From Bacteroidales bacterium (GTDB lineage: Bacteria > Bacteroidota > Bacteroidia > Bacteroidales > UBA932): DNA of 41,823 nt. The stretch lies in assembly GCA_015060255.1 (NCBI GenBank), contig SUYV01000018.1:1-41823 (forward strand), in the 5' to 3' direction. Of this stretch, positions 41,799 through 41,823 are shown in pieces. The number at the start of each line of letters is the position of its first letter. The first letter of the stretch is position 1. The notes under the pieces are model-generated. The model was not told the origin of the DNA. It ran no database searches and was given only the letters and a program-made list of their open reading frames with translations. Both the position numbers and the translations under genes were made by a program.

Positions 41799-41823
41799 AA
41801 AAAAAGAAAGGCGGACTTCCCAG
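41799..41823 (-). terminator. Right half of a probable terminator of an upstream minus-strand gene (truncated)
   Basis: On the minus strand the window opens with CTGGGAAGTCCGCC, then CTTTCTTTTTTTG. A GC-rich arm followed by a T-tract is expected for the 3' part of a hairpin whose other arm lies beyond the window. The two arms cannot be confirmed here. Confidence 0.35.

Noticed and set aside
1..41823. CRISPR array, phage, integron or insertion sequence
   Set aside because: No regularly spaced direct repeats, transposase, integrase or phage structural gene was seen on either strand.

Overview
The window reads as chromosomal DNA of a gut-type member of the Bacteroidales (phylum Bacteroidota). 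The evidence is two SusC/SusD outer-membrane import loci, a large set of signal-peptidase-II lipoproteins, promoters of the Bacteroidetes form (TTG or TTTG, a 19-20 nt spacer, then TAnnTTTG), and families largely restricted to this group (DUF5018, DUF4434, DUF4458, DUF4984, BACON, DUF1573). The genus cannot be fixed from the sequence alone. No phage, insertion sequence, integrase or CRISPR array is visible.

Region 1 (1-17648) is a divergent nutrient-use locus. Leftward from a promoter near 9350 run a GHL10-type glycoside hydrolase lipoprotein, SusC, SusD, a DUF5018 surface lipoprotein, a phosphodiester glycosidase (NAGPA-like) lipoprotein and a second GHL10-type lipoprotein cut by the window edge. 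Rightward run a Tat-type DUF4434 lipoprotein, an MFS sugar porter, a ROK regulator, a NagB-like/PIG-L deacetylase fusion, a canonical glucosamine-6-phosphate deaminase (NagB) and a phosphohexomutase, ending at a strong bidirectional terminator. Together they suggest capture of an amino-sugar glycan, possibly with phosphodiester-linked sugars, at the outer membrane, import of the released sugar, then deacetylation, deamination and entry into hexose-phosphate metabolism.

Region 2 (17719-24352) is mostly housekeeping: a small winged-helix protein with a hairpin leader, a secreted S1/P1 nuclease, tRNA-Gly(CCC), an RluA-type pseudouridine synthase with a calcineurin-like phosphoesterase, and dnaK. 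It also holds an unusual three-gene set: a lipoprotein with a transmembrane helix and a C-terminal DNA-binding-like domain, a four-helix membrane protein and a 42-residue membrane peptide.

Region 3 (24342-41723) is all leftward. A second SusC/SusD pair heads a long operon of DUF4984, DUF5003-like, DUF4458/leucine-rich-repeat and BACON/leucine-rich-repeat lipoproteins, a subtilisin-family (S8) protease lipoprotein, a DUF1573 protein and a small lipocalin-like lipoprotein. No glycosidase is present, so a protein or peptide substrate is plausible. A TonB-dependent receptor of the siderophore/vitamin type follows under its own promoter.

A dispersed short palindromic repeat (about 28-33 nt, of the GATTCCTCG...GGAATGACA kind) occurs five times, at gene junctions or in leaders. 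One copy has been read into the C-terminus of the DUF1573 protein.
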